A stretch of DNA of 64,000 nucleotides, from positions 1 through 64,000 of the forward strand of contig NZ_MPPI01000020.1 in NCBI RefSeq assembly GCF_001895925.1, read 5' to 3'. The translations under genes and the position numbers were made by a program. The DNA comes from Phormidesmis priestleyi ULC007. GTDB taxonomy: Bacteria > Cyanobacteriota > Cyanobacteriia > Leptolyngbyales > Leptolyngbyaceae. Of this stretch, positions 1-8,429 are shown piece by piece (position 1 is the first letter of the stretch; the number at the start of each line of letters is the position of its first letter). The notes beneath the pieces are model-generated. The model was not told where the DNA came from and did not search any database. It worked only from the letters and a program-made list of their open reading frames with translations.

Positions 1-1
1 A

Positions 2-91
2 CTGTTACGTCAGATTCAAAAGAATCGCAGCCTCGCAGATGAGCTAGGGTTTGAAATCATCGTCAAGCCCTTACCATTCTTGCCTTATTGA
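2..91 (+). CDS. C-terminal tail of an upstream gene (partial)
   Basis: An open frame enters from the left edge and encodes 29 residues ending in KPLPFLPY before a TGA stop. The amino-acid mix looks protein-like and the next gene follows in the same direction after about 65 bases. Too little is present to name a family. Confidence 0.4.
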   Translation: MLRQIQKNRSLADELGFEIIVKPLPFLPY

Positions 92-155
92 GACTGCTGC
101 AAGATGTGAGTCAATGATGATTCAGTTTAAAGACTCATTAGAGGAGACAACTAAG

Positions 156-539
156 ATGAAATTGCTATCCAGCGAATATGTCACACTGGTTGAAGTGCTA
201 GGGCGAACCCGATCGTTTGAGGAATTTTCAACGATCGCTCAGGCAGCGGTGCAACGGCTAGAGTCTGAAGGAGTCAGGGCACTCGTGAGCATCCAGTTCT
301 ATGCTAATCCTGACTCGATCGAGGTTGGCGCAATTCTGACCTTTGCCGATCGCGCTGCCATGATGCAGCACATCAACATGATTACGGCGTGGGAAGAATT
401 CAAACAATTCTTCAGCAGTGTCAAGCCGATCGATGTGCGGGTCTATGGCAAATTGAGCGTCGAAGCAGAAGCATGGGTGCGGCAGTTCAACGTCGTAAGC
501 AAAACGTTTGAGAATCATCTGACTGGGTTTGTTCGCTGA
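156..539 (+). CDS. Small protein with ABM-like fold, function unknown
   Basis: This encodes 127 residues. I start it at the ATG preceded by GAGGAGA at good spacing; an upstream in-frame ATG adds about 35 residues of unlikely composition. The pattern of alternating strands and helices, with LVEVLGRTRSFEEFS at the start and a hydrophobic ALVSIQFY strand, resembles the dimeric alpha-beta barrel of antibiotic-biosynthesis-monooxygenase-like proteins, but I see no diagnostic catalytic motif. The family assignment is inference from size and pattern only. It precedes a remnant antitoxin-like ORF and a nitroreductase gene on the same strand. Confidence 0.6.
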   Translation: MKLLSSEYVTLVEVLGRTRSFEEFSTIAQAAVQRLESEGVRALVSIQFYANPDSIEVGAILTFADRAAMMQHINMITAWEEFKQFFSSVKPIDVRVYGKLSVEAEAWVRQFNVVSKTFENHLTGFVR

Positions 540-648
540 ACTGTTCGCCAAACAAGCTAAATTTGGCGTTGCTGAATGCAAGTATGAATTGCCCTCCTCA
601 CGAAGTGGGGCTTCGCGGATTCATGCAGGAGGTCTAATGGAGGACAGC

Positions 649-732
649 ATGAGTTGGAAAATCGAAGAAGTACAACAACACTTTAACGATCTGATCCAAG
701 CGGTTAATCAGAGAGGTCAGAACGATTTCTGA
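649..732 (+). pseudogene. Truncated Phd/YefM-type antitoxin remnant
   Basis: A 27-residue ORF begins MSWKIEEVQQHFNDLIQA behind a GGAGG-like ribosome site. The sequence matches the start of Phd/YefM antitoxins, which open with a W-x-(I/V)-x-E-A-x-x-x-(F/L) helix. It stops after about 27 residues whereas the family is usually 70-90 residues, and no toxin gene follows. I therefore read it as a decayed toxin-antitoxin leftover. A small stand-alone peptide gene cannot be excluded. Confidence 0.4.
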
Positions 733-800
733 AAGTCATGATTGATTTCTCAGAGCAAATCAGATAAAAGTAAACGAGCAATGCTGTTAATCATAATTTG

Positions 801-1406
801 ATGATCGATCCACTATCTACCACTCAATATTCGATCGAAGAGGTGCTGCGACAACGCTGGAGTCCGATCTCGTTCTCAAACCAAGCCGTGGAACCAGAAA
901 AATTGCGGAGTATGTTAGAAGCGGCGCGATGGGCCGCTTCTTCCTACAATGAGCAGCCGTGGAGCTATATTGTGGCGACTCAAGACAATCCAGATGAGTT
1001 TAGTCGGCTCTTAAAGTGCCTTGCTGAGGGAAACCAAGTCTGGGCGAAGCATACCCCAGTGTTGATGCTCTCGGTGGCAAAACTAACCTTTGAACGCAAC
1101 GGCGTAGAAAACCGTCACGCGTTTCACGATGTGGGTGCAGCCTCGGCCAATCTCGCGATCGAGGCAGCGGCCCAAGGGTTACTGATCCACCAAATGGCAG
1201 GATTTGATGTTCCTAAAGCTAAAGAGACTTACGGCATTCCTGAGGGCTATGATCCAGTTGCCGCGATTGCGCTAGGCTATCTCGGAGATCCACAAACCCT
1301 ATCTGAAGCGTTGCAGCAGCGACAATCATCGCCGCGCACCCGCAAATCTCTAGACCAGTTTGTCTTTACGGGTCACTGGAATCAGACTTCATCGATCGTC
1401 GGCTAA
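801..1406 (+). CDS. Nitroreductase family protein
   Basis: This encodes a 201-residue FMN-dependent oxidoreductase of the nitroreductase superfamily, which reduces nitro compounds, quinones or flavins with NAD(P)H. The N-terminal RQRWSPISF motif, the AARWAASSYNEQPWSY segment that contacts FMN, and the DVGAASANLAIEAAAQGL helix are all typical, as is the closing ALGYLGDP motif. The length is normal. The ATG chosen follows a TTG that could add one residue. A rhodanese gene follows on the same strand after 28 bases, so the two may be co-transcribed. The physiological substrate is unknown. Confidence 0.9.
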   Translation: MIDPLSTTQYSIEEVLRQRWSPISFSNQAVEPEKLRSMLEAARWAASSYNEQPWSYIVATQDNPDEFSRLLKCLAEGNQVWAKHTPVLMLSVAKLTFERNGVENRHAFHDVGAASANLAIEAAAQGLLIHQMAGFDVPKAKETYGIPEGYDPVAAIALGYLGDPQTLSEALQQRQSSPRTRKSLDQFVFTGHWNQTSSIVG

Positions 1407-1434
1407 CCCTGTTTAGGAATTTGGTGAGTCAGAA

Positions 1435-1899
1435 ATGGGTCGATCGCTGTCGTTTACTCTACTCAAATGGCTGATTCGCTGGCAGTTTCCGTCAGTGCTG
1501 CGAATGACAACGATGCAACTTGCTCAAGCACTAGACGAGTCTGCAACGCCTGCTCCTGTGCTTCTCGATGCCCGGAGTGAGGAAGAGTATGCAGTTAGCC
1601 ATCTTGACCACGCTCAACTTATTACGCCTAGTTCTGATGCAACATTACCGGGATCTCTTGGAGAGATGGCAAAAGATACTCTGATCGTAGTTTATTGTTC
1701 CGTCGGATACCGAAGTGCAAAGGTTGCCCAACAGCTTGAGCAAGCTGGATTTCGGCAAGTTTTTAATCTAGAGGGTGGGCTGTTTGAATGGGCAAATGAA
1801 GGACGATCGATGGTGAAAGAGGGTCAACCTACGGCCCAAGTTCACCCTTATAATGCCACTTGGGGAAAGCTGTTAAACGATCGATCGGCACAGCGATAA
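1435..1899 (+). CDS. Single-domain rhodanese-like sulfurtransferase
   Basis: This encodes a 154-residue protein with one rhodanese domain. LLDARSEEEYAVSHLDHA carries the conserved Asp-Ala-Arg and the His-containing motif, and the active-site loop VYCSVGYRSA supplies the catalytic cysteine near residue 88. Rhodaneses move sulfane sulfur from a donor to an acceptor. The first 25 residues form a basic, hydrophobic segment (LLKWLIRWQFPSVL) that may contact the membrane. Its 3' end overlaps the most upstream possible start of the following acyltransferase gene, which suggests translational coupling. Confidence 0.88.
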   Translation: MGRSLSFTLLKWLIRWQFPSVLRMTTMQLAQALDESATPAPVLLDARSEEEYAVSHLDHAQLITPSSDATLPGSLGEMAKDTLIVVYCSVGYRSAKVAQQLEQAGFRQVFNLEGGLFEWANEGRSMVKEGQPTAQVHPYNATWGKLLNDRSAQR

Positions 1900-3068
1900 A
1901 GATATTGAGCAGTAATCGTGAAAGACGCTATGACCTGGACTGGCTCAGAGTTTTGGCAGTGTTGCTCCTGATTTATTTTCACACTGCCGCCATTTTTTAT
2001 AAAGGCGATCTAGGCGTGTTTTATGTCACGAATGCAGTCACAAGTCCAGCGATGGAAATTTTTATCTTGTTAGTGCATCAGTGGCACATGCCGCTTTTTT
2101 TCTTTTTATCAGGAGCCGCTACCTGGTTTTCTCTAGAGGCTAGAACTTCCAACCAGTATGTCAAAGAGCGATTTCAACGACTCTTTATCCCGTTTGTATT
2201 TGGTACGCTGGTTTTAGTTCCGATTCAGGTTTACTATCACGTACTGATGACTTCAGATGATCAAAAATCTTATTTTCAGTTTTATCCCCAGTTTTTTAAT
2301 GGCATTCGTCCTAGTGGAAACTTTGAATGGGCGCACCTATGGTTTATTGTGTATTTATTTGTGTTTTCTCTAGTGGCTTTGCCCCTGTTTGTTTATTTGC
2401 AGCAACCTCCCGGACAGCGTTGGTGTGACTGGTTAGCGACAAAGCTCGATCGAGCGAACACAGTTTTCTATCCAGCACTGCTTCTAGCCATAATTGAAGC
2501 AACATTCCGCCCTAGATGGATCGGCTTTCAAAATCTTTATGACGATTGGGCAAATGTGTTACTTTATCTGTCTTATTTTGTTTATGGCTATATCTTTTGT
2601 AGCGATCGTCGATTTGGGCAACTCCTCGATCGTCAACGATATTGGGTGACTGGTGTCGCGATTGTCGGTATGGCAAGTTTGTTAGCGTTATGGCTTACCG
2701 ATACCGCTCCCGATCGAGGTTACTCACCCGCTTATATGATCTATCAAGCATTTCGGGGCTTTAATTCCTGGTGCTGGGTGTTAATGGTATTGATTCTAGC
2801 GAGATCTCATCTGAACTTTAAAAGCCGTCTGCTGCAATATGCAAATGAAGCATCTTACCCATTTTATATTCTTCACCAAACTGTAGTCGTTGCTATTGGA
2901 TTTTACGTAGTGCAGTGGAATGCTGGAGTGTTAGAGAAATTTATCGTCATCAGCACAGGAGCGCTCTTAGCAACGCTCGTAACCTATGAATTACTCATCA
3001 GAAGAATCAACATGACTCGATTTTTATTTGGGCTAAAGTCAATATCATTTCAACCTCAACTGAAATAA
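1860..3068 (+). CDS. Membrane acyltransferase, family 3 (OpgC-like)
   Basis: This encodes about 402 residues with roughly ten hydrophobic segments. RYDLDWLRVLAVLLLIYFHT is the hallmark first transmembrane segment of acyltransferase-3/OpgC proteins, including the conserved histidine. HMPLFFFLSGAATWFSL and FYILHQTVVV are the expected internal motifs. Such enzymes acylate extracellular or membrane sugars. The longest frame starts at a TTG that overlaps the rhodanese gene by 40 bases; another TTG 45 bases in is equally possible, as no ATG precedes the conserved region. A glycosyltransferase gene follows after 9 bases, hinting at joint work on a glycan or glycolipid. Confidence 0.87.
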   Translation: MGKAVKRSIGTAIKILSSNRERRYDLDWLRVLAVLLLIYFHTAAIFYKGDLGVFYVTNAVTSPAMEIFILLVHQWHMPLFFFLSGAATWFSLEARTSNQYVKERFQRLFIPFVFGTLVLVPIQVYYHVLMTSDDQKSYFQFYPQFFNGIRPSGNFEWAHLWFIVYLFVFSLVALPLFVYLQQPPGQRWCDWLATKLDRANTVFYPALLLAIIEATFRPRWIGFQNLYDDWANVLLYLSYFVYGYIFCSDRRFGQLLDRQRYWVTGVAIVGMASLLALWLTDTAPDRGYSPAYMIYQAFRGFNSWCWVLMVLILARSHLNFKSRLLQYANEASYPFYILHQTVVVAIGFYVVQWNAGVLEKFIVISTGALLATLVTYELLIRRINMTRFLFGLKSISFQPQLK

Positions 3069-3077
3069 CTTAGCAAT

Positions 3078-3809
3078 ATGGCTCGTGTTGCAATTATTAT
3101 TCCAACTTTCAATGAAGCGGGCAATTTAGGACGATCGCTGCGTCATCTAAAAGGGCTAGACCCGCCTGCGTTTGAAGTGTGGGTGGTCGATGGCGGCAGT
3201 CAAGATGAGACTGTGGCGATCGCGCAGGCTGCCAGTGTGCAAATTCTTGAGTGCGATCGTAAAGGGCGTTCAGTGCAAATGAACGAAGGTGCAAAAGCTG
3301 CAAAGGCTGATATTCTTTGCTTTCTCCATGCGGATACTTGGGTGCCAGATGATTTGATCGCCGTGATTGAGCACACTTTAACAGACCCTAAAATTGCCTG
3401 CGGTGGATTTATTGCGTTAATGTCAGGTAAGCAAACGACTCGCTGGGGCATTTCGTTGCACAATTACTTAAAAACCTATTACGCGCCGCTCCTGTTTAAA
3501 CCACACCTGTTCTTTAAAGGATTGCGCCTGTTGTTTGGCGATCAGGTGATGTTTTGTCGGCGATCGGACTTTTGGGAGTGTGGCGGTTTTGATGAAGCGC
3601 TCCCGATCATGGAAGACGGCGATTTGTGTCTTCGCTTAGTCAAAAAAGGACGAATTTATCAGGTTAATCGCGTGGTGCAAAGCTCCGATCGTCGAGTCGC
3701 CCGTTGGGGTAGCCTGAAAGCAACTGCGATCTACCTCTACATCGGCATTTTATGGGGACTTGGCGTTCCTGCTGCCTATCTCAAACGATTCTATGAAGAC
3801 ATCCGTTAA
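3078..3809 (+). CDS. Family 2 glycosyltransferase, TIGR04283 type
   Basis: This encodes a 243-residue GT-A fold transferase. VAIIIPTFNEAGNL, the DGGSQDETV nucleotide-binding segment, the FLHADTWVPDD metal-binding site and the MEDGDLCLRL acid motif fit the TIGR04283 subfamily, which is short and ends with a hydrophobic helix (YLYIGILWGLGVPAAYL). The family sits near arsenosugar genes in some bacteria but is widespread elsewhere, and nothing nearby here is arsenic-related. It is probably in an operon with the preceding acyltransferase. A second member of the same subfamily lies near 52 kb. Confidence 0.88.
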   Translation: MARVAIIIPTFNEAGNLGRSLRHLKGLDPPAFEVWVVDGGSQDETVAIAQAASVQILECDRKGRSVQMNEGAKAAKADILCFLHADTWVPDDLIAVIEHTLTDPKIACGGFIALMSGKQTTRWGISLHNYLKTYYAPLLFKPHLFFKGLRLLFGDQVMFCRRSDFWECGGFDEALPIMEDGDLCLRLVKKGRIYQVNRVVQSSDRRVARWGSLKATAIYLYIGILWGLGVPAAYLKRFYEDIR

Positions 3810-3822
3810 TCGGCATTGGGTC

Positions 3823-4368
3823 TTATGATTTGAACTCAAATTCATCTGCCAACTCCCACGGGCCACCTCGATAGTGCCACAGCAATAACCCTTCTCCCGA
3901 TCCCTCAATAGGTTGCCACACTTGAGAAAGCCGCTCATATAGACCGCGCGCTTCGTCAGATGTGACCTTGTTTTGAATCGTGACGTGCGGTCGATAGCCT
4001 TGCCTGTCTTGGGCGCTCAACCAACCACTCCAACCCTGCGCGAGTTGGTTTCGCACTTGGATTAATTTTGGACTCTCGATTTCTATGGCAACTCCTCCAC
4101 CCAGCGATCGCAGCGTCGGAAAACGTACAGACAATCTTGAAGTCTGTTGGCAAAGGGTTTGAAGAGTCTGCCGAATCGCCAATTCCTGGTCGCCCGGAAG
4201 GGCGTGAAAGAGCGTCACATGTGCCGGAAGAAAGTTGCGCTTGGGTGGAAAGTGCTGCTGACGCAACAAATTGAGACTATCAAAAGCGATCGCGTCTAGC
4301 TTGAGCGTCAAGACGAGAGGCGAAGGAGTGGAGGGTGAATCGGGCGATCGAGAAGACAAAATCTGCAC
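3823..4368 (-). CDS. 2H phosphoesterase / 2'-5' RNA ligase-like protein
   Basis: This encodes a 181-residue protein with the two HxTx motifs that define 2H phosphoesterases: HVTLFH at residue 50 and HVTIQN at residue 128. Such enzymes open cyclic phosphates or act on 2'-5' linked RNA or ADP-ribose derivatives. The Ser/Pro-rich first 17 residues may not be translated if a later start is used. It converges with the upstream glycosyltransferase with a 13-base gap. The substrate cannot be read from the sequence. Confidence 0.82.
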   Translation of the reverse strand: MQILSSRSPDSPSTPSPLVLTLKLDAIAFDSLNLLRQQHFPPKRNFLPAHVTLFHALPGDQELAIRQTLQTLCQQTSRLSVRFPTLRSLGGGVAIEIESPKLIQVRNQLAQGWSGWLSAQDRQGYRPHVTIQNKVTSDEARGLYERLSQVWQPIEGSGEGLLLWHYRGGPWELADEFEFKS

Positions 4369-4444
4369 TCTATAAAATCTAAATTTAACGAACGAAACAA
4401 GACAACACTACTCCTTTAGGAGAGATTTTCTTCTTTGTCCTCAC

Positions 4445-4665
4445 TCAAGTACAGAAATTCGGTAATGCTAGAACTTCTTCCCATTCTGAACTTACGTTTA
4501 TAACATTTAGAGTTGCGTTTACATTCACATTTTTATTTGCGTCATCTTTAACTGCATCAAAAGATAATTCGTACCACATAAAAAGTTAGCCCTGATGTCG
4601 TAACCAGAGCTAACCAGAAGAGAGTATTCAGTATTGCTGACGTTTCCTGTGTTCGTGTCGGTAAT
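4445..4665 (-). pseudogene. Small broken gene downstream of the 447-residue protein
   Basis: Two protein-like frames join at a run of five T. The first runs TDTNTGNVSNTEYSLLVSSG and onward to DIRAN; the second gives MWYELSFDAVKDDANKNVNV and ends EWEEVLALPNFCT. Adding one T to the run fuses them into one protein of about 73 residues. A perfect AGGAGGT ribosome site stands 7 bases before an ATT where a start codon should be. I infer a gene inactivated by a one-base loss, perhaps with a mutated start. A 44-residue ORF with its own ATG (from 4579) could still be made. No family is recognised. Confidence 0.45.
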
Positions 4666-4711
4666 TAGAAAGACCTCCTGAATAGGGTGTTTCAAAATAC
4701 GTCAGCATAGT

Positions 4712-6004
4712 TCAACCCATAGAATCTAGTAATTGGAAAAACCTCTTGGGTGGGGCTTTCTCAACCACAACTTTCTTTGCTGGCTCCAGGATAAAGTAGC
4801 CGTCAACAGCAGATGATTCTGGAAGTGCTGTAATTTTCTGTTCAAATTTAGACGGGGTGAGTTCTTGAACCTTTAGGAGTTCGTACTGAGAGACGTATCC
4901 CTCAAATACTTGACTTCTAGCAATCAATTTTCTGATTGATGGAATGACCATTTGCTGCTCTTTTTTCAGTCCTATACCAATGTTTTTATTTAAGCCTCCA
5001 TTTATCATAGGAAATACGCTTTTCGCGTACCAAAACTCGTCCATCTTGCCGCGTAATTCATCAATCCACAGGTAACCTTTAGAGTTTTCGTTCGCAAAAT
5101 CTAACCACTCAACCAATTCAGAGACGGAAACAGAATTAACGTCAGAGACGGAATTAACGAAATCACTAGCTAAAAATCGTTCTGAGTGGTTTCCAATCAA
5201 AATTTCTCTAGCAATACGTCGTCCTTGCCCTTGCCAAATTTGATTTGCCTCTTGTGCTTCATGATGAGCAACCTCTAACATCCCTAGTTCAGCCGTGCAG
5301 CGAATCTGGGCGAGTGCAGTCAAAGCAAAATATTCTTCACACGCCATTGCTGTTTCGATCGTTGTCGCGTTCGCTAGCAGTTCTTGATAGCGCATATTGA
5401 TTTCGGTCAGCGTTTGTCGAGCGTTGTGCAGAATGGTGTAGCGATGCTCGGTGGGCGTTTTGTCTAGCTTGAGTAAGGAGGCGATTGCGGCAAAGAGTTT
5501 AGCACGTTCGCTGCTTGCCAGAAACTGTTGAATCGCTTGAACGTCTTTTTGGATGTCTTTGAGCCTGCTGTCGATCGTGTTGAGCTTTTTGTTGATGGCA
5601 ATAAAGCCAACACAACTCACTGCAAGCCCTAACCCGGACAGTACGGCGGTGCCTGTGGCAATTTGAAGAACCTGTTGAGTCGTTTGAGAAAGTGTTCCAA
5701 CTTGTGTGGAGAGCGCCGCTACTTGATTAGAGACTTGAGCAATCTGAAGGGTGTTAGCTTGAGCAATATTTTTCAACTGAGACATCTGCACACTTGCGAC
5801 GATGCCGGGAATGAAGTTGAGTCCTGGAATGAAGTTGAGAAATTGTGACCCCGCTGGAAGTAAGTGACGTACAATTTGCCCAGCATTTTCCGTACCACCT
5901 GCCCAACGGATGACACCGCCGTAGAGTTTGTATTGCCCAGCCACTAAACCCATTAGCACATCCGGCGGAATCAGCCGTGCTACTTCCCAGCCTGGAAATA
6001 CCAT
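4712..6004 (-). CDS. Unrecognised coiled-coil protein with one membrane segment
   Basis: This encodes 430 residues from the ATG preceded by GAGG; an earlier ATG at 6055 would add 17. In order it shows an N-terminal conserved-looking block (VFPGWEVARLIPPDVLMGLV), a tandem LNFIPGLNFIPG duplication, a Gln/Ser/Thr-rich predicted coil, one strong hydrophobic segment (about 25 residues, ATGTAVLSGLGLAVSCVGFI), a second coil (KKLNTIDSRLKDIQKDVQAI), then a soluble alpha-helical C-terminal half. Long helices around a single hydrophobic hairpin recall alpha-helical pore-forming proteins, but that is speculation. A broken small gene follows directly. Confidence 0.7.
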   Translation of the reverse strand: MVFPGWEVARLIPPDVLMGLVAGQYKLYGGVIRWAGGTENAGQIVRHLLPAGSQFLNFIPGLNFIPGIVASVQMSQLKNIAQANTLQIAQVSNQVAALSTQVGTLSQTTQQVLQIATGTAVLSGLGLAVSCVGFIAINKKLNTIDSRLKDIQKDVQAIQQFLASSERAKLFAAIASLLKLDKTPTEHRYTILHNARQTLTEINMRYQELLANATTIETAMACEEYFALTALAQIRCTAELGMLEVAHHEAQEANQIWQGQGRRIAREILIGNHSERFLASDFVNSVSDVNSVSVSELVEWLDFANENSKGYLWIDELRGKMDEFWYAKSVFPMINGGLNKNIGIGLKKEQQMVIPSIRKLIARSQVFEGYVSQYELLKVQELTPSKFEQKITALPESSAVDGYFILEPAKKVVVEKAPPKRFFQLLDSMG

Positions 6005-6109
6005 TATCTTGTCCTCGGTTAATATTGAGTTCTGAGCAACACTTTGGCTACTCATAGCACTTAGTGTTCACTGTCCATCGCAATATCTAACCTGTAAAAA
6101 TCCGATTTT

Positions 6110-7099
6110 TTAACGCAATCCTCGCTGTTGCAGAAGTTTGAGCAAAACATCAGGAAAATCGGTAATCAGACCATCCACGCCTAAAGCAATTAGTTGATCC
6201 ATCGTTGCCGCATCATTGACCGTCCAGGGAATCACCGGAAAGCCCGCTTGCTGAATCTCTTGAGTGGATTGGATAAAATCTTTTGACTGAGGCAGCAGCG
6301 TCTCAAAGTTGGGAGAGTAGCGATCGATGAATTCTGCATTTTTGAGCAGTTCTGCCAGGTTGCCGCGATAGCGCCTAAAGTCTAACCCTGCCAAAAACGG
6401 GGAAGCGATTCCGGCTTGAGAGAGCAATGTGCCAGGTTTGCCTCGCTTTTGTCTGACCAGCGCAGCAGTTTGAATCTGAGAATCTATTTTCTTAACTGCC
6501 AGCAAAACGCGCCAATCAAACGACTGAACGGTGACGCGATCGAAGACTCCATAATCCCGTACCAGATTGACCACGCGCCGAGCAAACACATCGGGGCTAA
6601 AGGTGTCTCGCGATCGCAGCGGGTTGACCTTGCACTCGATCGTATAGCGCACCTGAGAGTCAGGAAAATGCTGCATCTGATGCTCAAACACTTGAGCCAG
6701 CGAGGGCATCTTTTCACCTGGCACAAGCTGCTGTTGAGGAAACTTCACTGGGTCGGGGTTGAGTGAGCCACAGTCAAAGCCCTGCACATCGGCAAAAGTC
6801 AGTTTGCGAATCAACAGTCGAGGATAGCGACGTACAGACTTGCCATTTGGGTGCAGACAAAGCGCTGAGGAGATTTCTGGATTGTGAGTGACGACTAGCA
6901 CCCCATCTGCTGTCATGCCCACATCAAGCTCTAGCGAATCGACCCCCAAGCTCAACGCCAAATTAAAAGCAGGCAAGGTGTTTTCGGGTAATAGCCCACG
7001 CGCACCTCGATGCCCGATCGCTTCAAATGTTCGATCGGGTTTCTCAGTTGGCTTAATCAGTTTACTGCTATCAATTAATGGTTCGATCTGAATGACCAT
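6110..7099 (-). CDS. Glycerophosphodiester phosphodiesterase
   Basis: This encodes a 329-residue GDPD-family enzyme that hydrolyses glycerophosphodiesters, the products of phospholipid turnover, to glycerol-3-phosphate and an alcohol. The IGHRGARGLLPENTLPAF motif carries the catalytic His-Arg and the Glu-Asn pair, followed by SLELDVGMTADGVLVVTHNP with the metal-binding acids and second histidine. PWTVNDAATMDQLIALGVDG and ITDFPD close the TIM barrel as expected. There is no signal peptide, so it is probably cytoplasmic. The start is supported by GGAGG a few bases upstream. Confidence 0.93.
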   Translation of the reverse strand: MVIQIEPLIDSSKLIKPTEKPDRTFEAIGHRGARGLLPENTLPAFNLALSLGVDSLELDVGMTADGVLVVTHNPEISSALCLHPNGKSVRRYPRLLIRKLTFADVQGFDCGSLNPDPVKFPQQQLVPGEKMPSLAQVFEHQMQHFPDSQVRYTIECKVNPLRSRDTFSPDVFARRVVNLVRDYGVFDRVTVQSFDWRVLLAVKKIDSQIQTAALVRQKRGKPGTLLSQAGIASPFLAGLDFRRYRGNLAELLKNAEFIDRYSPNFETLLPQSKDFIQSTQEIQQAGFPVIPWTVNDAATMDQLIALGVDGLITDFPDVLLKLLQQRGLR

Positions 7100-7493
7100 G
7101 TGACTCCTCCCTCCATTGTGTTCTCAGACTACCCAAGAAAGGTGAACTATACGTTAAGCCTTTGAAGTAAATGACAGCTTAAATTCAGCAAATTGCAAGT
7201 GTAGTGATCTGCAATACGTTCTCAACGAAGCTTCTCTTTCCAAAGAGAGAGACCTCGATCTGCGAGGGATGAGATGATAGATTTCGGAATTAAAATTTAT
7301 CCCAATTCTTGAGCAAAGTTTAACTTGGCTCTGAAGAGTGAGTGAGTATGATGGCTGCAAACCTATTTACCAGGTCGAGCGATCGCTGCTGGTTTTGAGT
7401 GCCAAGTCTCGAAACTCTGACGATCGATGTCTAGCAAAAAATAGGCACCTTCAGAAAATCTCTAACCGTTACGCCTCCTCCCACAAAAGCACC
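7100..7493. other. Gap of about 390 bases without a convincing gene
   Basis: I see no gene here. A short inverted repeat (CTCTTT/AAAGAG) lies near 7234-7247. Frames open on either strand have unusual composition and no ribosome site. The left edge holds the promoter side of the phosphodiesterase gene. Confidence 0.5.
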
Positions 7494-7655
7494 ATGAGCA
7501 ACAAACCTGAAACTCAATTCCTTCCTCGTTCGGCAGAAGCCCCGACGACGCTTGACTCTCTAACTAGTTACGATCGGGCGTTTAATTTTGAACAGTGGGC
7601 ACAGCAAGTCAGACCGCAGTTGATTGCCGCACTCAATAAACGCGGGACAAAATAG
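7494..7655 (+). CDS. Small conserved-looking cyanobacterial protein (53 aa)
   Basis: This encodes 53 residues starting MSNKPETQFLPRSAEAPTTL, with a C-terminal part SYDRAFNFEQWAQQVRPQLI rich in aromatic and charged residues. The same frame stays open upstream for 52 codons, but that part looks like noise and the internal ATG gives a compact hydrophilic protein. From memory, cyanobacteria carry small proteins with a similar TTLDSL...YDR...W pattern, though I cannot verify this. Function is unknown. It converges with the ABC ATPase gene. Confidence 0.6.
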   Translation: MSNKPETQFLPRSAEAPTTLDSLTSYDRAFNFEQWAQQVRPQLIAALNKRGTK

Positions 7656-7681
7656 TCACGATCGAGTCGATCAGACTTGTT

Positions 7682-8413
7682 TTAATGCGCTTTGCCCGCT
7701 CCCAGATATAGTTCACCGACTTTGGGATTGTTGAGCAAATCAGCCCCACGCCCTTCAAACCGATCGCGCCCCGCTTCTAACACATAGCCTCGGTCTGCCA
7801 TCTCTAGCGCTTTGCGGACATTTTGCTCGACGAGTACGATCGCCGTTCCGCTTTGATTGATCTGTTTGATCTGCTCAAAAACGCTGTTGACGAGAATGGG
7901 AGACAAGGCGGCTGAAGGCTCGTCTAATAAAAGCAAACTGGGTTGCAGCATCAATGCCTTGCCCATCGCTAACATTTGTCGCTCCCCGCCAGAAAGCGTC
8001 CCGGCTCGTTGGCGGCGGCGCTCTGCTAAACGAGGAAACTTAGCAAAAATCTCATCTTTGAGCGGCTGTAGTGAGACATCGCGAACAAACGCGCCCATTT
8101 CTAGGTTTTCTTCGACGGTTAAAGAAGGAAAGACATTGGAGATTTGAGGCACATAACACATGCCCTGGCGCACAATCTGGTCAGATTTTAGCCCTGCAAT
8201 GCTCTCGCCCTTAAAATTAATTTTGCCCTGATTGGGTGTGAGCAACCCAAACACCGCTTTTGCTAGCGTCGATTTTCCGGCTCCGTTGGGGCCAATAATC
8301 GCCACCAACTCACCCGGATAGACCTTGATGCTGACTCCTTGCAAAATATTCAGGTCTTTGATGTAGCCAGCGTAGACATTTTCGACTTCTAGAAGCGGGG
8401 CAGGGTCATTCAT
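7682..8413 (-). CDS. ABC transporter ATPase, LivF/NatE type
   Basis: This encodes a 243-residue ATP-binding subunit. GPNGAGKST is the Walker A motif, LSGGERQMLAMGKALM the signature, and LLLLDEPSAAL Walker B. The short form with a CYVPQISNVFPSLTVEENL Q-loop region is typical of the LivF branch, which powers branched-chain or neutral amino-acid (or urea) import with a LivG partner and two permeases. None of those partners lies here, so in this genome the transporter is encoded in dispersed pieces, as known for the cyanobacterial Nat systems. It follows a ferredoxin gene by 16 bases. Confidence 0.88.
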   Translation of the reverse strand: MNDPAPLLEVENVYAGYIKDLNILQGVSIKVYPGELVAIIGPNGAGKSTLAKAVFGLLTPNQGKINFKGESIAGLKSDQIVRQGMCYVPQISNVFPSLTVEENLEMGAFVRDVSLQPLKDEIFAKFPRLAERRRQRAGTLSGGERQMLAMGKALMLQPSLLLLDEPSAALSPILVNSVFEQIKQINQSGTAIVLVEQNVRKALEMADRGYVLEAGRDRFEGRGADLLNNPKVGELYLGAGKAH

Positions 8414-8429
8414 AAGTCAGGTCAAAGGA

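Noticed and set aside
258-581. Minus-strand 107-codon frame opposite the first small gene
   Set aside because: It runs exactly opposite a better-supported gene, has no ribosome site and its composition is that of a reverse complement.
7154-7360. 68-codon minus-strand ORF upstream of the phosphodiesterase
   Set aside because: Ser/Leu/Arg-rich noise with no start signal; it overlaps a small hairpin.
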